A DNA stretch of 64,000 nucleotides from contig JAFDZV010000027.1 of assembly GCA_018266795.1 (NCBI GenBank), positions 1 through 64,000 on the forward strand, written 5' to 3'. The translations under genes were made by a program, and so were the position numbers. The notes beneath the pieces are model-generated. The model saw only the letters and a program-made list of their open reading frames with translations. It searched no databases and had not been told where the DNA came from. The DNA is from Bacteroidota bacterium. Its GTDB lineage: Bacteria; Bacteroidota; Ignavibacteria; OLB7. Below are positions 11,628 through 20,620 of this stretch, piece after piece (the first letter of the stretch is position 1; each line of letters starts with the position of its first letter).

Positions 11628-14600
11628 ATGAGAAGGACTTCACATTCTTCCGGAGAGAGAATTACCCGTCGGATTATCGTTGTACTGGTACTCGCTCTGA
11701 TCGCAGCTGCGAACGTTCCTGCGCAACCGAATACACCGCGGCTGGATCCGGATGCGTCGGGAACGCTCTATTATGTTGCATTCCCCGATACCGTTGCCAA
11801 TATCACCGATGCGCGGTTTCCATGCCCGCGCACTAACCCCGGGTTGGAAATCTGGATGTTTTCGGAGCAACCGAATCGCGTGACGGTGACATCGGGAACG
11901 GGACTGCAAACGGCGTTGAAATTGGATGCGGGGCACATGAAGGTATTTCAGATACCGGCCTCGATGATCATCACATCGCCCAACGTTATTTCGAATAATA
12001 CTTTTCGCGTCGAGTCCGAAAATCCCATAGTGCTCTACGCCTACCTCTCGACCGATCAGGGTTTGGAGGCGTGGGACCCTATTCCCGTCTCGGCATGGGG
12101 CACGGAATATTCCGCCGCGTGCGTTGCGGGTGAGATCGTGAAGAATATCGGTCTTGCGGGTGAGCTGGAAATTCCGACGGTGCAGCGTCCGGCGCCTGCG
12201 GAAATTCTGATCGTTGCCGCCTACGACAATACCACTGTCTCCATTGTTCCCCCGGCTGGAATGCGTCTTCTCGATGCATCCTCCTCCGTAATTCATCTCA
12301 ATACGGGGGAAGCGTATCTGGTTCAGAGCATCGTGGATACAACGCTGGAGGATCAGGACGATATTGCGGGAACGCGCATTTCCTCGGACAAGCCGATCAG
12401 CGTTACCAGCGGGAACACGCGCGCACAGGCGCAGAACGACCAGTCGTCCTACAAGGACAACACGCAGAAGGGAATGATGATGGAATGTCTCTCGCCGGCG
12501 GACGAGCAGGGGACGGAGTTCGTGTACATGCCGACGATGGATGTGCATCGCCAGGGCGGCGGCTCCACACTGGAACGCCAGCGTGAATACACACGGGTGT
12601 ACAGCACACAGGGGACGGTGACGAACGGATATCAGATTGCGCAGGCAGGCACCAGGCATCTTCCCTTCACCATCCAGCGGGATACCATGAAGCAGTTCTC
12701 GCTCGGCGTTCCGGTGGCGACGTATTTCAAGACCGAGATCGCGTCGCAGGCATTGATGCACTCCTCGGCCGTCGTTGCGTTGACCGGCTCGTCGCCATGC
12801 TTCCGCGGAGCGCTCTGCCTGGACTACCAGGCCGTTGCTCCCTACATGGTGGAACTGACGCCGCGCGAGCAGTGGACTACGTTTGCTCCCTACTATGCGC
12901 CGACTCTTCCGGCGGGGATGCAACACTACATCAACGTTGTCACGGACCGGGAACATGCGGGGGATATCATGCGCGAGGATGGTACGCAGTTTCCAATCAC
13001 GCGCGACATTCCGGGTACAACGCTGATGTGGGGATATGCCCCGGTGAATCCCGGCACCGACCACTATCTGATTGCCCGTAACGGCGCGGTCTTCGCCGGC
13101 TTCGTTTACGGGACGCTGGACGGTAAGGAGGAATATCGCCCCGGCGAGGTGCGGAAGAGGGACGCGTACGACACGCCGCTTGGGGGCGGCTCCAGGGGCG
13201 CGCGGCCGCTGCATCCGGCGGAGTACGAGGAGTGCGATGCACTCTCCTACGGATATCCGCTCGCTCCGAAGCGCCGCGTGCTGCGGCCGGCGGACTCGCT
13301 GGAGATCAGGACTTCGCTTCTCTGCGGCCGGATGGATGTGAAGATCCGCGCGCTCAACGCGCAGCCCGCTGGTCTGCGTACGATCGTGCTGGACCCGGGG
13401 GCCGTGAACGCCCGTTTGATTCCCGTTACGCCGGCGCGGCTGTCTGACATTGTCGGCACGTCGAATGTGGAGATAGCAGTCGTGCCGATCGATCCGCTGC
13501 ACACGGCAACTGCCACGCTGACGATCTCCGATCGTACGGGGAAGATCTGGAGCATTCCCTACAGCTATTCGCCGGACAGCGTGACGATCGATCCGCAGCC
13601 GGCGCTGAACTTCGGGCTGGTGACGTTGAACTCGCCGGACGTGCGCGTGGTGACGATTCACAATCCGCTCGATCATCCGGTGGAGATCAGATCCGTGAGA
13701 CTTGCGGTTGGCATGCCGGTGATGCCGTTCAGCATCGTGAAGGCGGTGCCCGGCGGTCCGGAGCTCCAGCCTGCACAGCCGGTTGCACTTCCGGCGGGGA
13801 GCGACCTTCGAATCACGATCCAGGTTCTCCCGACGGTCGGCGATCAATTGTTCGACGACAGTCTTCGCCTCGAGGTGGGATGCATCCATGCGGCCCTGCC
13901 GATTCATGCGGAGAGCGCGGTGCCGCTTGTGTATGTGGACGATCTCTCCTTCGGCACGTTCGATCTGCCGGCACCTGAGAAGACACTGCCGTTGGACATC
14001 TGCAATGTTGGGCGCGGTACGCTCACGTTCAGCAACAGCACCAACCCCGCCGTGCTTCTGGAGTGGGATGACGCGCAGTTCTCCGTGCCGCAGGCGGAGA
14101 TCGACGCGCTGGGCGCCGCGAAGCTGAAGCCGGGCGAATGTGCAACGGTGCACGTGACGTTCCATCCAGCAACGCCCGGCCTGTTCCGCGCCAAGGCACG
14201 CTTCTATTCGGTGACGCGTGACCGACGCGACACATCGATCTGGCGGGCCAATGTTACCCGGCCTGGTGCGCGCCTGAGCGGCTACGACTGGGGGGCGCGG
14301 TGGGTGGTGCCGAAGGCGGCGGGCAATTGCACGAAGAACGGTGCGCCAGGGTACGATACACTGGTCTGGTTCTACAACACCGGAAGCTCGCCTGCACGCG
14401 TTCGTTCCATCGAACTTCTGGGGCCGGATGCAGCAGCTGGTGCCTTCGTGTTCGATACCAGCGATCCCCGAACCACGATCGCCCCGGGGAGTGAGGCCCT
14501 GCCCGGCGATACGGTTGCCTACAGGCTGTACCAGAAGGTGAGCTTCAGACCGACCGAGGAACGTACCTACGAGGCTACGGTGCGGTTGATTACGGAGCAC

Positions 14601-16037
14601 GCCGATACGGTTCTCGGCACGTTGACGGGAACGGGCATCGAATCGCATGGGCTTATCGGGGGAGCACACTTCGCCCGCATTGCCTGGAAGGGTGCGTATC
14701 CGGCGACGCAGACTACACCAATCGATGTGGACCTTCGTGCACTTCCATCGCGGCCGTTGCGAGTCGATGGCGTGCGCATTATTGGCGGCGACGTGAACGA
14801 CTTCTGGGTGAATCCGGGCGCGATTTCTTTCCCGATCACCTTGCAGCCGGGAGAGAGCCGTACGTTCAGCGTGGAGTTCCATCCGCAGCAACCTGGAGTA
14901 CGGCGTGCGGTGATCGCGTTCGTGAGCGACGGGTCCATCTGCGACGACTCGACGAATGTGGTGGATGGAGCAAGCGCACGCCAGAGCCTGGAGGCGCGTG
15001 GCGCCCAGATGGCCCCCGTTCTGCTGTGCGATACGGCGAGCGACTTTGTGGAGATCCGGAATACCGGTACGGACACGGTGACGGTAAACGACGTTGCCCT
15101 GGTCGACAGCTCTGGAGCATTTGCGCTACCTGACGGCAACAGCGGGGTGCTTGGCCCCCTGGCTCCGGGGGAGGCGCGGCGGCTTCGCGTGAAGTACATT
15201 CCGAAGCGGCTGGGACAGGCGCATGCCACCATTCATGTCGAGGCCGCTGCGGCCGACGGAACGCCTGTGCCGGTTGGAGATGTGGAGGTGGATGCATCCG
15301 CAACCCTGGTTGCGGCGACGGCATCGGCCGATCGTAACGCCCACGGGCCTCCCGGCGCAGTGGTCACCGTGCCGTTGCGGCTGGAGCAGCCGTTGGACAG
15401 CGCTCGGATCAACTCGCTTTTTATCGGACTGCGATATGATAATGCCGTGGTGCGTGCACTCCTGAACGGCAACATGGCCTCCATGTTGAACGGTACGCTG
15501 CTTGCCGGCTGGACGCTCGCGCTTGTGGAGGCGGACGAGAAGGAGGGGGAACTCTACCTGCTTGCCACCGCGCCTCCCAACGAGTACCTGCGCGGCAGCG
15601 GTGTGCTGCTCGATCCGCAGTTCAAACTCTTCATGAGCCGGGTGGACTCCAGCCAGATCGGGCTGTATCTGCTCGCCGTCGGGCGCAACTGTGCCACCAT
15701 CTCCACGAAGCCCGGCCTTATCCGGGTTGATCCGATCTGCGGATTGAACCTGCGGCTGATTGAATCCACCGGGCTCACCTATGTCCTGCGCCAGAACAAT
15801 CCGAACCCGTTCAATCCATCAACCGACATCACCTTCACGCTCGGGCTGGATGGCCGGACGCGGCTGGATGTCTACGATGTGAGCGGAAAGCTGGTGACGA
15901 GGCTGGTGGATGCGTACATGAAGTCCGGAACGTATCAGGTGACCTGGGATGCATCCGCGTATCCATCGGGCCTGTACCACTACCGTCTGGAGTCGGGTGA
16001 CTGGTCGCAGACAAACACGATGATTCTTCGCAAGTAA
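11628..16037 (+). CDS. very large T9SS-secreted surface protein
   Basis: About 1469 residues. The signal peptide has a long hydrophobic stretch ending near NVPAQ. The N-terminal third resembles IgGFc-binding-like domains (for example PTVQRPAPAEILIVAAYDNT). The middle (about 650-1200) holds repeated ASH/choice-of-anchor-D-type beta domains (FGLVTLNSPDVRVVTIHNP and SFGTFDLPAPEKTLPLDICN). A cohesin-like domain follows near 1225-1370 (VVTVPLRLEQPLDSARIN). The C-terminus is a classical T9SS sorting domain, NPNPFNPSTDI to SGLYHYRLESG, ending ILRK. The start was chosen because GAGG lies five bases before the ATG. Likely a surface adhesin or structural protein; no catalytic motif seen. Confidence 0.88.
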   Translation: MRRTSHSSGERITRRIIVVLVLALIAAANVPAQPNTPRLDPDASGTLYYVAFPDTVANITDARFPCPRTNPGLEIWMFSEQPNRVTVTSGTGLQTALKLDAGHMKVFQIPASMIITSPNVISNNTFRVESENPIVLYAYLSTDQGLEAWDPIPVSAWGTEYSAACVAGEIVKNIGLAGELEIPTVQRPAPAEILIVAAYDNTTVSIVPPAGMRLLDASSSVIHLNTGEAYLVQSIVDTTLEDQDDIAGTRISSDKPISVTSGNTRAQAQNDQSSYKDNTQKGMMMECLSPADEQGTEFVYMPTMDVHRQGGGSTLERQREYTRVYSTQGTVTNGYQIAQAGTRHLPFTIQRDTMKQFSLGVPVATYFKTEIASQALMHSSAVVALTGSSPCFRGALCLDYQAVAPYMVELTPREQWTTFAPYYAPTLPAGMQHYINVVTDREHAGDIMREDGTQFPITRDIPGTTLMWGYAPVNPGTDHYLIARNGAVFAGFVYGTLDGKEEYRPGEVRKRDAYDTPLGGGSRGARPLHPAEYEECDALSYGYPLAPKRRVLRPADSLEIRTSLLCGRMDVKIRALNAQPAGLRTIVLDPGAVNARLIPVTPARLSDIVGTSNVEIAVVPIDPLHTATATLTISDRTGKIWSIPYSYSPDSVTIDPQPALNFGLVTLNSPDVRVVTIHNPLDHPVEIRSVRLAVGMPVMPFSIVKAVPGGPELQPAQPVALPAGSDLRITIQVLPTVGDQLFDDSLRLEVGCIHAALPIHAESAVPLVYVDDLSFGTFDLPAPEKTLPLDICNVGRGTLTFSNSTNPAVLLEWDDAQFSVPQAEIDALGAAKLKPGECATVHVTFHPATPGLFRAKARFYSVTRDRRDTSIWRANVTRPGARLSGYDWGARWVVPKAAGNCTKNGAPGYDTLVWFYNTGSSPARVRSIELLGPDAAAGAFVFDTSDPRTTIAPGSEALPGDTVAYRLYQKVSFRPTEERTYEATVRLITEHADTVLGTLTGTGIESHGLIGGAHFARIAWKGAYPATQTTPIDVDLRALPSRPLRVDGVRIIGGDVNDFWVNPGAISFPITLQPGESRTFSVEFHPQQPGVRRAVIAFVSDGSICDDSTNVVDGASARQSLEARGAQMAPVLLCDTASDFVEIRNTGTDTVTVNDVALVDSSGAFALPDGNSGVLGPLAPGEARRLRVKYIPKRLGQAHATIHVEAAAADGTPVPVGDVEVDASATLVAATASADRNAHGPPGAVVTVPLRLEQPLDSARINSLFIGLRYDNAVVRALLNGNMASMLNGTLLAGWTLALVEADEKEGELYLLATAPPNEYLRGSGVLLDPQFKLFMSRVDSSQIGLYLLAVGRNCATISTKPGLIRVDPICGLNLRLIESTGLTYVLRQNNPNPFNPSTDITFTLGLDGRTRLDVYDVSGKLVTRLVDAYMKSGTYQVTWDASAYPSGLYHYRLESGDWSQTNTMILRK

Positions 16038-16082
16038 TCTCCGTATGGGCCCCGATCGTGTTTTCATCTGCGGGCATGCAGG

Positions 16083-16115
16083 CGAGGGGAATCACAGTCC
16101 GTGTGGTTCCCCTCG
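16083..16115. terminator. hairpin between convergent genes
   Basis: A perfect 9-bp stem CGAGGGGAA/TTCCCCTCG with a 15-base loop. It lies between the large surface-protein gene and the converging YjbR-type gene, so it can serve both. Confidence 0.65.
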
Positions 16116-16155
16116 TTCTGCTTCGAAGCCTGCGCACATCGAAGCGGGGAATGAT

Positions 16156-16518
16156 TCAGCGCCGGAGTTCCTCCAGTTCCTCCCGCTTCTTCTTCGGAAG
16201 GCTGGCAACGATGAGGTTGTAGGAGTGATCGATCAACGCAAGCACCTCGCGCTGCGGCACACCGCCATCCAGCAGAACGGTGTTCCAGTGCTTCTTGTTC
16301 ATGTGATAGCCCGGTGTTACGCCCTCGTAGCGATCGCGCAGCTCCACGGCGCGCTCCGGGTCGCACTTCAGATTCACTCGCGCCGGAATGTCTTCGAGCG
16401 ACGTCAGTGCGAAGATCTTCCCCGCGACATCGAACACGAGAACGCCCTCGCCGAACGGCGTGCGTTCCGTTGTTCCGGTCTTTGCCATGCAGTATGCGCG
16501 AAGCGATTCGATAGTCAT
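16156..16518 (-). CDS. MmcQ/YjbR-family protein
   Basis: About 120 residues, a single small domain. The typical elements are TIESLRAYCMAKTGTTERTPFG at the start, then FALTSLEDIPARVNLKCDPE, GYHMNKKHWNTVLLDGGV, and a C-terminal helix HSYNLIVASLPKK. This fold is related to DNA-binding domains (CyaY-like), but its function is not settled. The ATG giving MTIESLR was chosen over upstream in-frame codons because it matches the family start. It follows the ABC ATPase gene after 28 bases on the same strand. Confidence 0.9.
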   Translation of the reverse strand: MTIESLRAYCMAKTGTTERTPFGEGVLVFDVAGKIFALTSLEDIPARVNLKCDPERAVELRDRYEGVTPGYHMNKKHWNTVLLDGGVPQREVLALIDHSYNLIVASLPKKKREELEELRR

Positions 16519-16546
16519 GGAACGTATCCCGTTATCGTGTCCGATA

Positions 16547-17326
16547 TCAATGCCCGTGCGCTGCCGCTGCACGCAGTTCCGCGAAGCGTGCCAGCAGACC
16601 GCCGGGCGTCAGAGCCTGTTTCTCAGCGCCGGCAGCATCCAATACGATCCTTCCGGCATTCATCATCAACAGACGATTGCCGAAGCGTGCCGCCTCGTTC
16701 ATGTCATGCGTCACCATTACGGCTGTCAATCGATGGCGCTCGATCAACCGATCGGTCAGGAGCAGCACCTGTTCGGCCGACTCCGGATCCAGCGCGGCGG
16801 TGTGCTCATCCAGCAGAAGAATCTCCGGCCTGCGGAGCGTTGCCATCAGCAGAGTGAGCGCCTGGCGCTGGCCGCCGGAGAGGAGGCCGATCGGCGTCCC
16901 CATGCGATCCTCCAATCCCATTCCGAGCTCCGCCACATGCCCGCGATACCCGTCGATACGGCGCGCATCGAGCCTGCGTCGCAAGCCCTTCGGAACGCCG
17001 CGCAGTTCGGCAAGGCGCAGGTTCTCCGCCACGGTCATCGTTGGGGCGGTGCCGCTGAACGGGTTTTGAAAGACACGGCCAACCAGGTGGGCGCGATCGT
17101 GAGCCCGGAGCCGTGTTGCGTCCGTGTTGCCGATCAGCACCCGCCCTCTCTCCGGCTGCACCGTTCCGGCGAGCACGTTGAGCAGCGTGGACTTACCGGA
17201 GCCGTTGCTTCCGATAACGACAACGAACTCCCGCTCGGAGATATCGAGCGTGATATCGTGCAGCGCCGTTACCCGGTTCGGTATGTCGGCTCCGAACGTT
17301 GCCGTAAGCGATTCGATTCGAATCAT
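16547..17326 (-). CDS. ABC transporter ATP-binding protein (TrpZ-like)
   Basis: About 259 residues, a complete ABC ATPase. Walker A GSNGSGKST is at 39-47, the Q-loop QNPF near 87-90, signature LSGGQ at 149-153, Walker B with DE at 173-174, and the H-loop HD near 206. It powers import through the permease encoded upstream, with a lipoprotein binding protein. It belongs to the TrpXYZ/BUG-like set whose permease resembles branched-chain amino-acid permeases. The 138-base gap to the permease gene is larger than usual for such an operon. Confidence 0.92.
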   Translation of the reverse strand: MIRIESLTATFGADIPNRVTALHDITLDISEREFVVVIGSNGSGKSTLLNVLAGTVQPERGRVLIGNTDATRLRAHDRAHLVGRVFQNPFSGTAPTMTVAENLRLAELRGVPKGLRRRLDARRIDGYRGHVAELGMGLEDRMGTPIGLLSGGQRQALTLLMATLRRPEILLLDEHTAALDPESAEQVLLLTDRLIERHRLTAVMVTHDMNEAARFGNRLLMMNAGRIVLDAAGAEKQALTPGGLLARFAELRAAAAHGH

Positions 17327-17464
17327 TGATTGCGGGATGCCCTTGGAGTATCGCTCCGCATGCAGTGCACGTGGAGCGGAATCCGAACGTTGGTGGATCC
17401 TCCGCGGCCGGCGGCGGCTTTGTGGTCCGCGCCGTTCATAACGCTCCGGTTGCCGATCGCATCG

Positions 17465-18370
17465 CTACGTTCCCCGCGTCCGCAGGATGCTGCGCGTGCG
17501 AGGAAGGAGAATCGCAACCAGAACGAAGCAGGCCGTCACGATCTTGAGATCTGCCGGAGCAAGTCCTACCGAGAGTGCTGCGGCAACGATGACGCGAAAG
17601 AGAATCGTTCCGGCGATCACGCAGACGAGCCTTGTCCACACATTGAATCCGCTGCCGAAGACGCCGGCCAGTGTGTCGCCGATGATGACGCTTGCCAGAC
17701 CGAACACAACGATGCCGACGCCCATCCCGATATCGGCGTATCCCTGATACTGCGCCACGAGGCTGCCGCTCAATGCAATCAGGGCGTTGGAGAGGCCGAT
17801 CCCGATGATCTTCATCGCATTCGTATTCACCCCCTGCGCCGTTATCATCGTCTCGTTATCACCCGTTGCCCGCATCGTAAGCCCGAAGTCCGTTCGGAAG
17901 AACCAGGCCAGGCCCCAGACCAGAAGAAGAGCAATCGTGCCGAAGAGAAGAAGCGGAGGGAGTGTCGAGTCCGGCATCGACATTCCGAGCGCCCCCAGCG
18001 GCCGTTCCAGTTGCGTAAGGGCCGTTGTGGTTGTGAGCAGCGGAACGTTGGAGCGCCCCATCGTTCTGAGATTGATGGAGTAGAGCGCCGTCATTACCAG
18101 GATACCGCTCAGCAGGCCGTTGACACGCAGGCGCGTGTGGATGACGCCCGTAAGCGACCCTGCGGCGAAACCGCCGGCAACGGAGGCCGCAATTGCGAGC
18201 CATGGGTTCACGCCAGCCACCAGCAGGGCGGCGGTGATCGCTGCGCCGAACGTGAGCGAGCCGTCGGCCGTGATATCGGGGAAGTTGAAGACACGCATCG
18301 TGATGAACACGCCAAGGCCCAGCGGGGCGTAGGCGAGTCCGAGGATGAGCGCGCCGAGCAGCAACTCCAT
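17465..18370 (-). CDS. ABC transporter permease (TrpY-like)
   Basis: About 301 residues with eight to nine membrane helices. The N-terminus MELLLGALILGLAYAPLGLG and the stretch VFNFPDITADGSLTFGAAI are typical of this permease family, which is related to LivH/LivM. The cytoplasmic loop with FRTDFGLTMRATGDNETM is the likely coupling helix for the ATPase. The start is the ATG giving MELLLG; upstream in-frame sequence is hydrophilic and is unlikely to be translated. The binding-protein gene lies 47 bases upstream. Confidence 0.9.
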   Translation of the reverse strand: MELLLGALILGLAYAPLGLGVFITMRVFNFPDITADGSLTFGAAITAALLVAGVNPWLAIAASVAGGFAAGSLTGVIHTRLRVNGLLSGILVMTALYSINLRTMGRSNVPLLTTTTALTQLERPLGALGMSMPDSTLPPLLLFGTIALLLVWGLAWFFRTDFGLTMRATGDNETMITAQGVNTNAMKIIGIGLSNALIALSGSLVAQYQGYADIGMGVGIVVFGLASVIIGDTLAGVFGSGFNVWTRLVCVIAGTILFRVIVAAALSVGLAPADLKIVTACFVLVAILLPRTRSILRTRGT

Positions 18371-18417
18371 CGATTCCGTCCGTTGATTTCGTTGGCGTTC
18401 CTTCGCGTTGCCCGCCG

Positions 18418-19437
18418 CTACTTGATGGCGTCGAAGCCGGCCGGAGGCTGCAGGCCCAGCGTCTGCGCCGTCTCCGGGTTGTAGGTCCGCTTGCGTGTGG
18501 CCACGATCTCCAGCCTGGCGCTCTTCGGATCCTTCGTCTTCAGATAGTTCGCTGCGGCAACTCCGGCCTGATGTCCCCACGCATAGAAGTCCGCGCCGTA
18601 TGCAACGAACGCTCCTCGCTTCACGAGGCCGGCCTCCGACGTCACGATCGGAACCTTCTTCTCCAACGCCTGCTTCTGCACCGTTTCGAAGCTGGAGAAG
18701 ATGATATTGTCCGGCAGTGCGAAGAAGACATCGATCCCCTTCCCGAGGAGCGATTGCATTACCTGCTGCGTTTCGTTGGACGACGTTACCGACGCGGCCT
18801 CCAGCTCCAGGCCCAGCTCGGCACAGCGTGCGCGAAGGCGTTCCAGCGAGTTCACCGAGTTCGGCTCCGAGCTGTTGTAGATGGTTCCCACGCGCCGCGC
18901 CTTGGGAAACACCTGCCTGATGAGCCCGATGGAGGTATCGATATAGGCCAGCGTCTCGTAGACACCGAACAGGTTTGCCGGCGGAATCGGATTCCCCTTG
19001 GCATCCGGCTTCGTCAGGTGGGCAATCTCCGGGCTCGGCGCCACCATCATGAAGATCGGGATGGTGGAGGTCTTGTTGGCTGCAGTGATCATCGCCAGTG
19101 TGGTATTGGCGCCGATCAGGCTCACCTTCTGCCCAACCATGTAGTCCATGATCTGATTGAGCGCTGCGGCATCGCCCTGCGCATTTCTGTAGAGAATCTT
19201 TATGGTACCGTCGGCCTCGGAGTATCCGGCCTCCTTCAATGCATCGTAGAAGCCCAGGCGTGCATCATCGATCGTTGCATCCTCGATAGCCTGCACGAAT
19301 CCGATGGTGGGGATCGTATCGGAATGAGATGTCTTGCTGGATGTGTCGGTTCCCTTTGTTCTGGAGTCGTTGGAGCAGCCGGCAAATGCCAGGAGTGTGA
19401 ATCCCAGCAGGCAGGCGGGCAGAAGAGAGCGGTTCAT
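18418..19437 (-). CDS. ABC transporter substrate-binding lipoprotein (TrpX-like)
   Basis: About 339 residues. The lipobox FAGC places the lipidated Cys at residue 21 of MNRSLLPACL; a Ser/Thr-rich linker follows. The rest is a type I periplasmic binding-protein fold of the ABC_sub_bind family: IGFVQAIEDATIDDARLGF, then VGTIYNSSEPNSVNSLERL, then LPDNIIFSSFETVQKQAL. Relatives (TrpX of streptococci) bind aromatic amino acids, but here the ligand is unknown. The start is set by GAGAGG four bases before the ATG; a GTG five codons upstream overlaps this site. Confidence 0.9.
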   Translation of the reverse strand: MNRSLLPACLLGFTLLAFAGCSNDSRTKGTDTSSKTSHSDTIPTIGFVQAIEDATIDDARLGFYDALKEAGYSEADGTIKILYRNAQGDAAALNQIMDYMVGQKVSLIGANTTLAMITAANKTSTIPIFMMVAPSPEIAHLTKPDAKGNPIPPANLFGVYETLAYIDTSIGLIRQVFPKARRVGTIYNSSEPNSVNSLERLRARCAELGLELEAASVTSSNETQQVMQSLLGKGIDVFFALPDNIIFSSFETVQKQALEKKVPIVTSEAGLVKRGAFVAYGADFYAWGHQAGVAAANYLKTKDPKSARLEIVATRKRTYNPETAQTLGLQPPAGFDAIK

Positions 19438-19752
19438 GAATCCTCTCGTCACTATGAATCGGAACGGGGCGGCACCGGAAAGCGGTGCGGGCCTAAATTA
19501 TTGAATGCTCATGGATACGTCGCTCGAATCTCCGCAAACGAAATCGGCCTCCGTTCCGTTCCGTAAGTACGCAACGCAGCAGGATGATGGTCAGGCGGCT
19601 GATGCCGATCGCCGGATGTATTGATCGGCACCGTTCACGTCCATCCGAGAACGAGGCATCGCCCCGCTCCGGAAACGCCGGTACATCGCACCATCACTGC
19701 GCTCCACCCCGCGGCAGCGCGGATCGATTGTTGAAGCATTCAGATTGGTGGT
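19438..19752. other. divergent intergenic region, importer/marR
   Basis: About 315 bases between the transporter operon (minus) and marR (plus). A 6-bp hairpin GCACCG/CGGTGC is near 19472, close to the transporter start. On the minus strand TAATTTAG near 19495-19502 is a weak match to the TAnnTTTG promoter element. No gene seen. Confidence 0.5.
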
Positions 19753-20217
19753 ATGGCACACAGGATTACGAAGACCGATTATGAGGCCCTAGCGGCCTTC
19801 CGCTACGCACTGCGGCAGTTTCTTCGCATTGGCGAGGAAGCCGCCACGGACGTGGGCCTGACGCCGCAGCAGCATCAGGCACTGCTCGCCATTCGTGGAT
19901 ATCCGGATGTGGGTCGCATGACGATCGGCGCGCTTGCCGAACGTCTGCAACTCCGTCATCACAGTGTTGTGGGGCTTGTCGACAGGCTCTCACAGGAGGG
20001 GTTGGTGCAACGACGATACGACCGCAATGACCGGCGGCACGTGTACGTAGCGCTGACACGCCGCGGTGTGCGATTGCTCGATCGCGTTACCGCGGCACAT
20101 CGTGGTGAGATGAAGAAAGCCGGTCCGGAACTGATGGAGCAATTGCGCGGGCTCATAGCCGACGGCTCCGGTGCGCCGGCTCGCCGTTCCGGCGGCACAC
20201 GCGTGGTTCGCGCGTGA
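19753..20217 (+). CDS. MarR-family transcriptional regulator
   Basis: About 154 residues with a central winged helix: MTIGALAERLQLRHHSVVGL forms the helix-turn-helix, DRLSQEGLVQRRYDRNDRRH the recognition-to-wing region, and VYVALTRRGVRLLDRV the wing end. The DxRxxxV wing signature (DRNDRRHVYV) is intact. The ligand is not predictable. It is divergent from the ABC importer, so regulation of that importer is possible but not shown. Confidence 0.92.
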   Translation: MAHRITKTDYEALAAFRYALRQFLRIGEEAATDVGLTPQQHQALLAIRGYPDVGRMTIGALAERLQLRHHSVVGLVDRLSQEGLVQRRYDRNDRRHVYVALTRRGVRLLDRVTAAHRGEMKKAGPELMEQLRGLIADGSGAPARRSGGTRVVRA

Positions 20218-20260
20218 GCCCGGTCTACTTGGAGTTCCTACCGGAGGGTCGATTAGGTTG

Positions 20261-20410
20261 TCAGCGGCCTGTTGTTACCAGGTGCCTGCTTCCTTGTATG
20301 CTCGCCCGCGGCTCGCCGAGAGTTCCTGGTCCGTTGCAGGAACAAGCCGAACGGAAGAGAACAATGCCCGCAGGCTCCGAAGTGTCGCCCGGTTTTGATA
20401 GGAACTGTCG
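20261..20410 (+). repeat. dispersed intergenic repeat, copy B
   Basis: The longest continuous copy. It opens with TCAGCGGCCTGT, shared exactly with copy C, and contains GCGGCTCGCCGAGAGTTCCTGG and GTTGCAGGAACA. It ends with CCGGTTTTGATAGGAACTGT, which has partial matches in copies A and C. The core GTTCCTGGTCCGTTGCAGGAAC is a 7-bp hairpin with an 8-base loop. It sits directly after marR, in the convergent gap before lgt. Confidence 0.75.
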
Positions 20411-20620
20411 GTGTAGGCTACACGAACAGTGGATGGTGTTCCCTGCGAAACGGATTCGTGGCATCCGGCGTCGTGCGATGTCGGATGCCCGGCCCGGAGG
20501 ACACGTCCGCAACCCGGGGGGCGCTGGTCCCGCCCCGCAGCTCCGCCCGGCAATCGCTCAATCGCCAGGGTCTCTTGCTTCAGGCATGCACCTTCGTTCA
20601 GGCCAGGCATGCTTCTTCGC
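20411..20620. other. intergenic remainder between marR and lgt
   Basis: No gene seen. GGCATCCG and CGGATGCC at 20460-20489 form an 8-bp inverted repeat with a 14-base loop, a possible terminator for either convergent gene. CAGGCATGC occurs twice, about 33 bases apart, near 20580 and 20613. Confidence 0.5.

Noticed and set aside
11640-14891. Minus-strand open frame of 1083 codons opposite the large surface protein
   Set aside because: Arg/His-rich low-quality reading without domains; the plus-strand gene has a signal peptide and a sorting domain.
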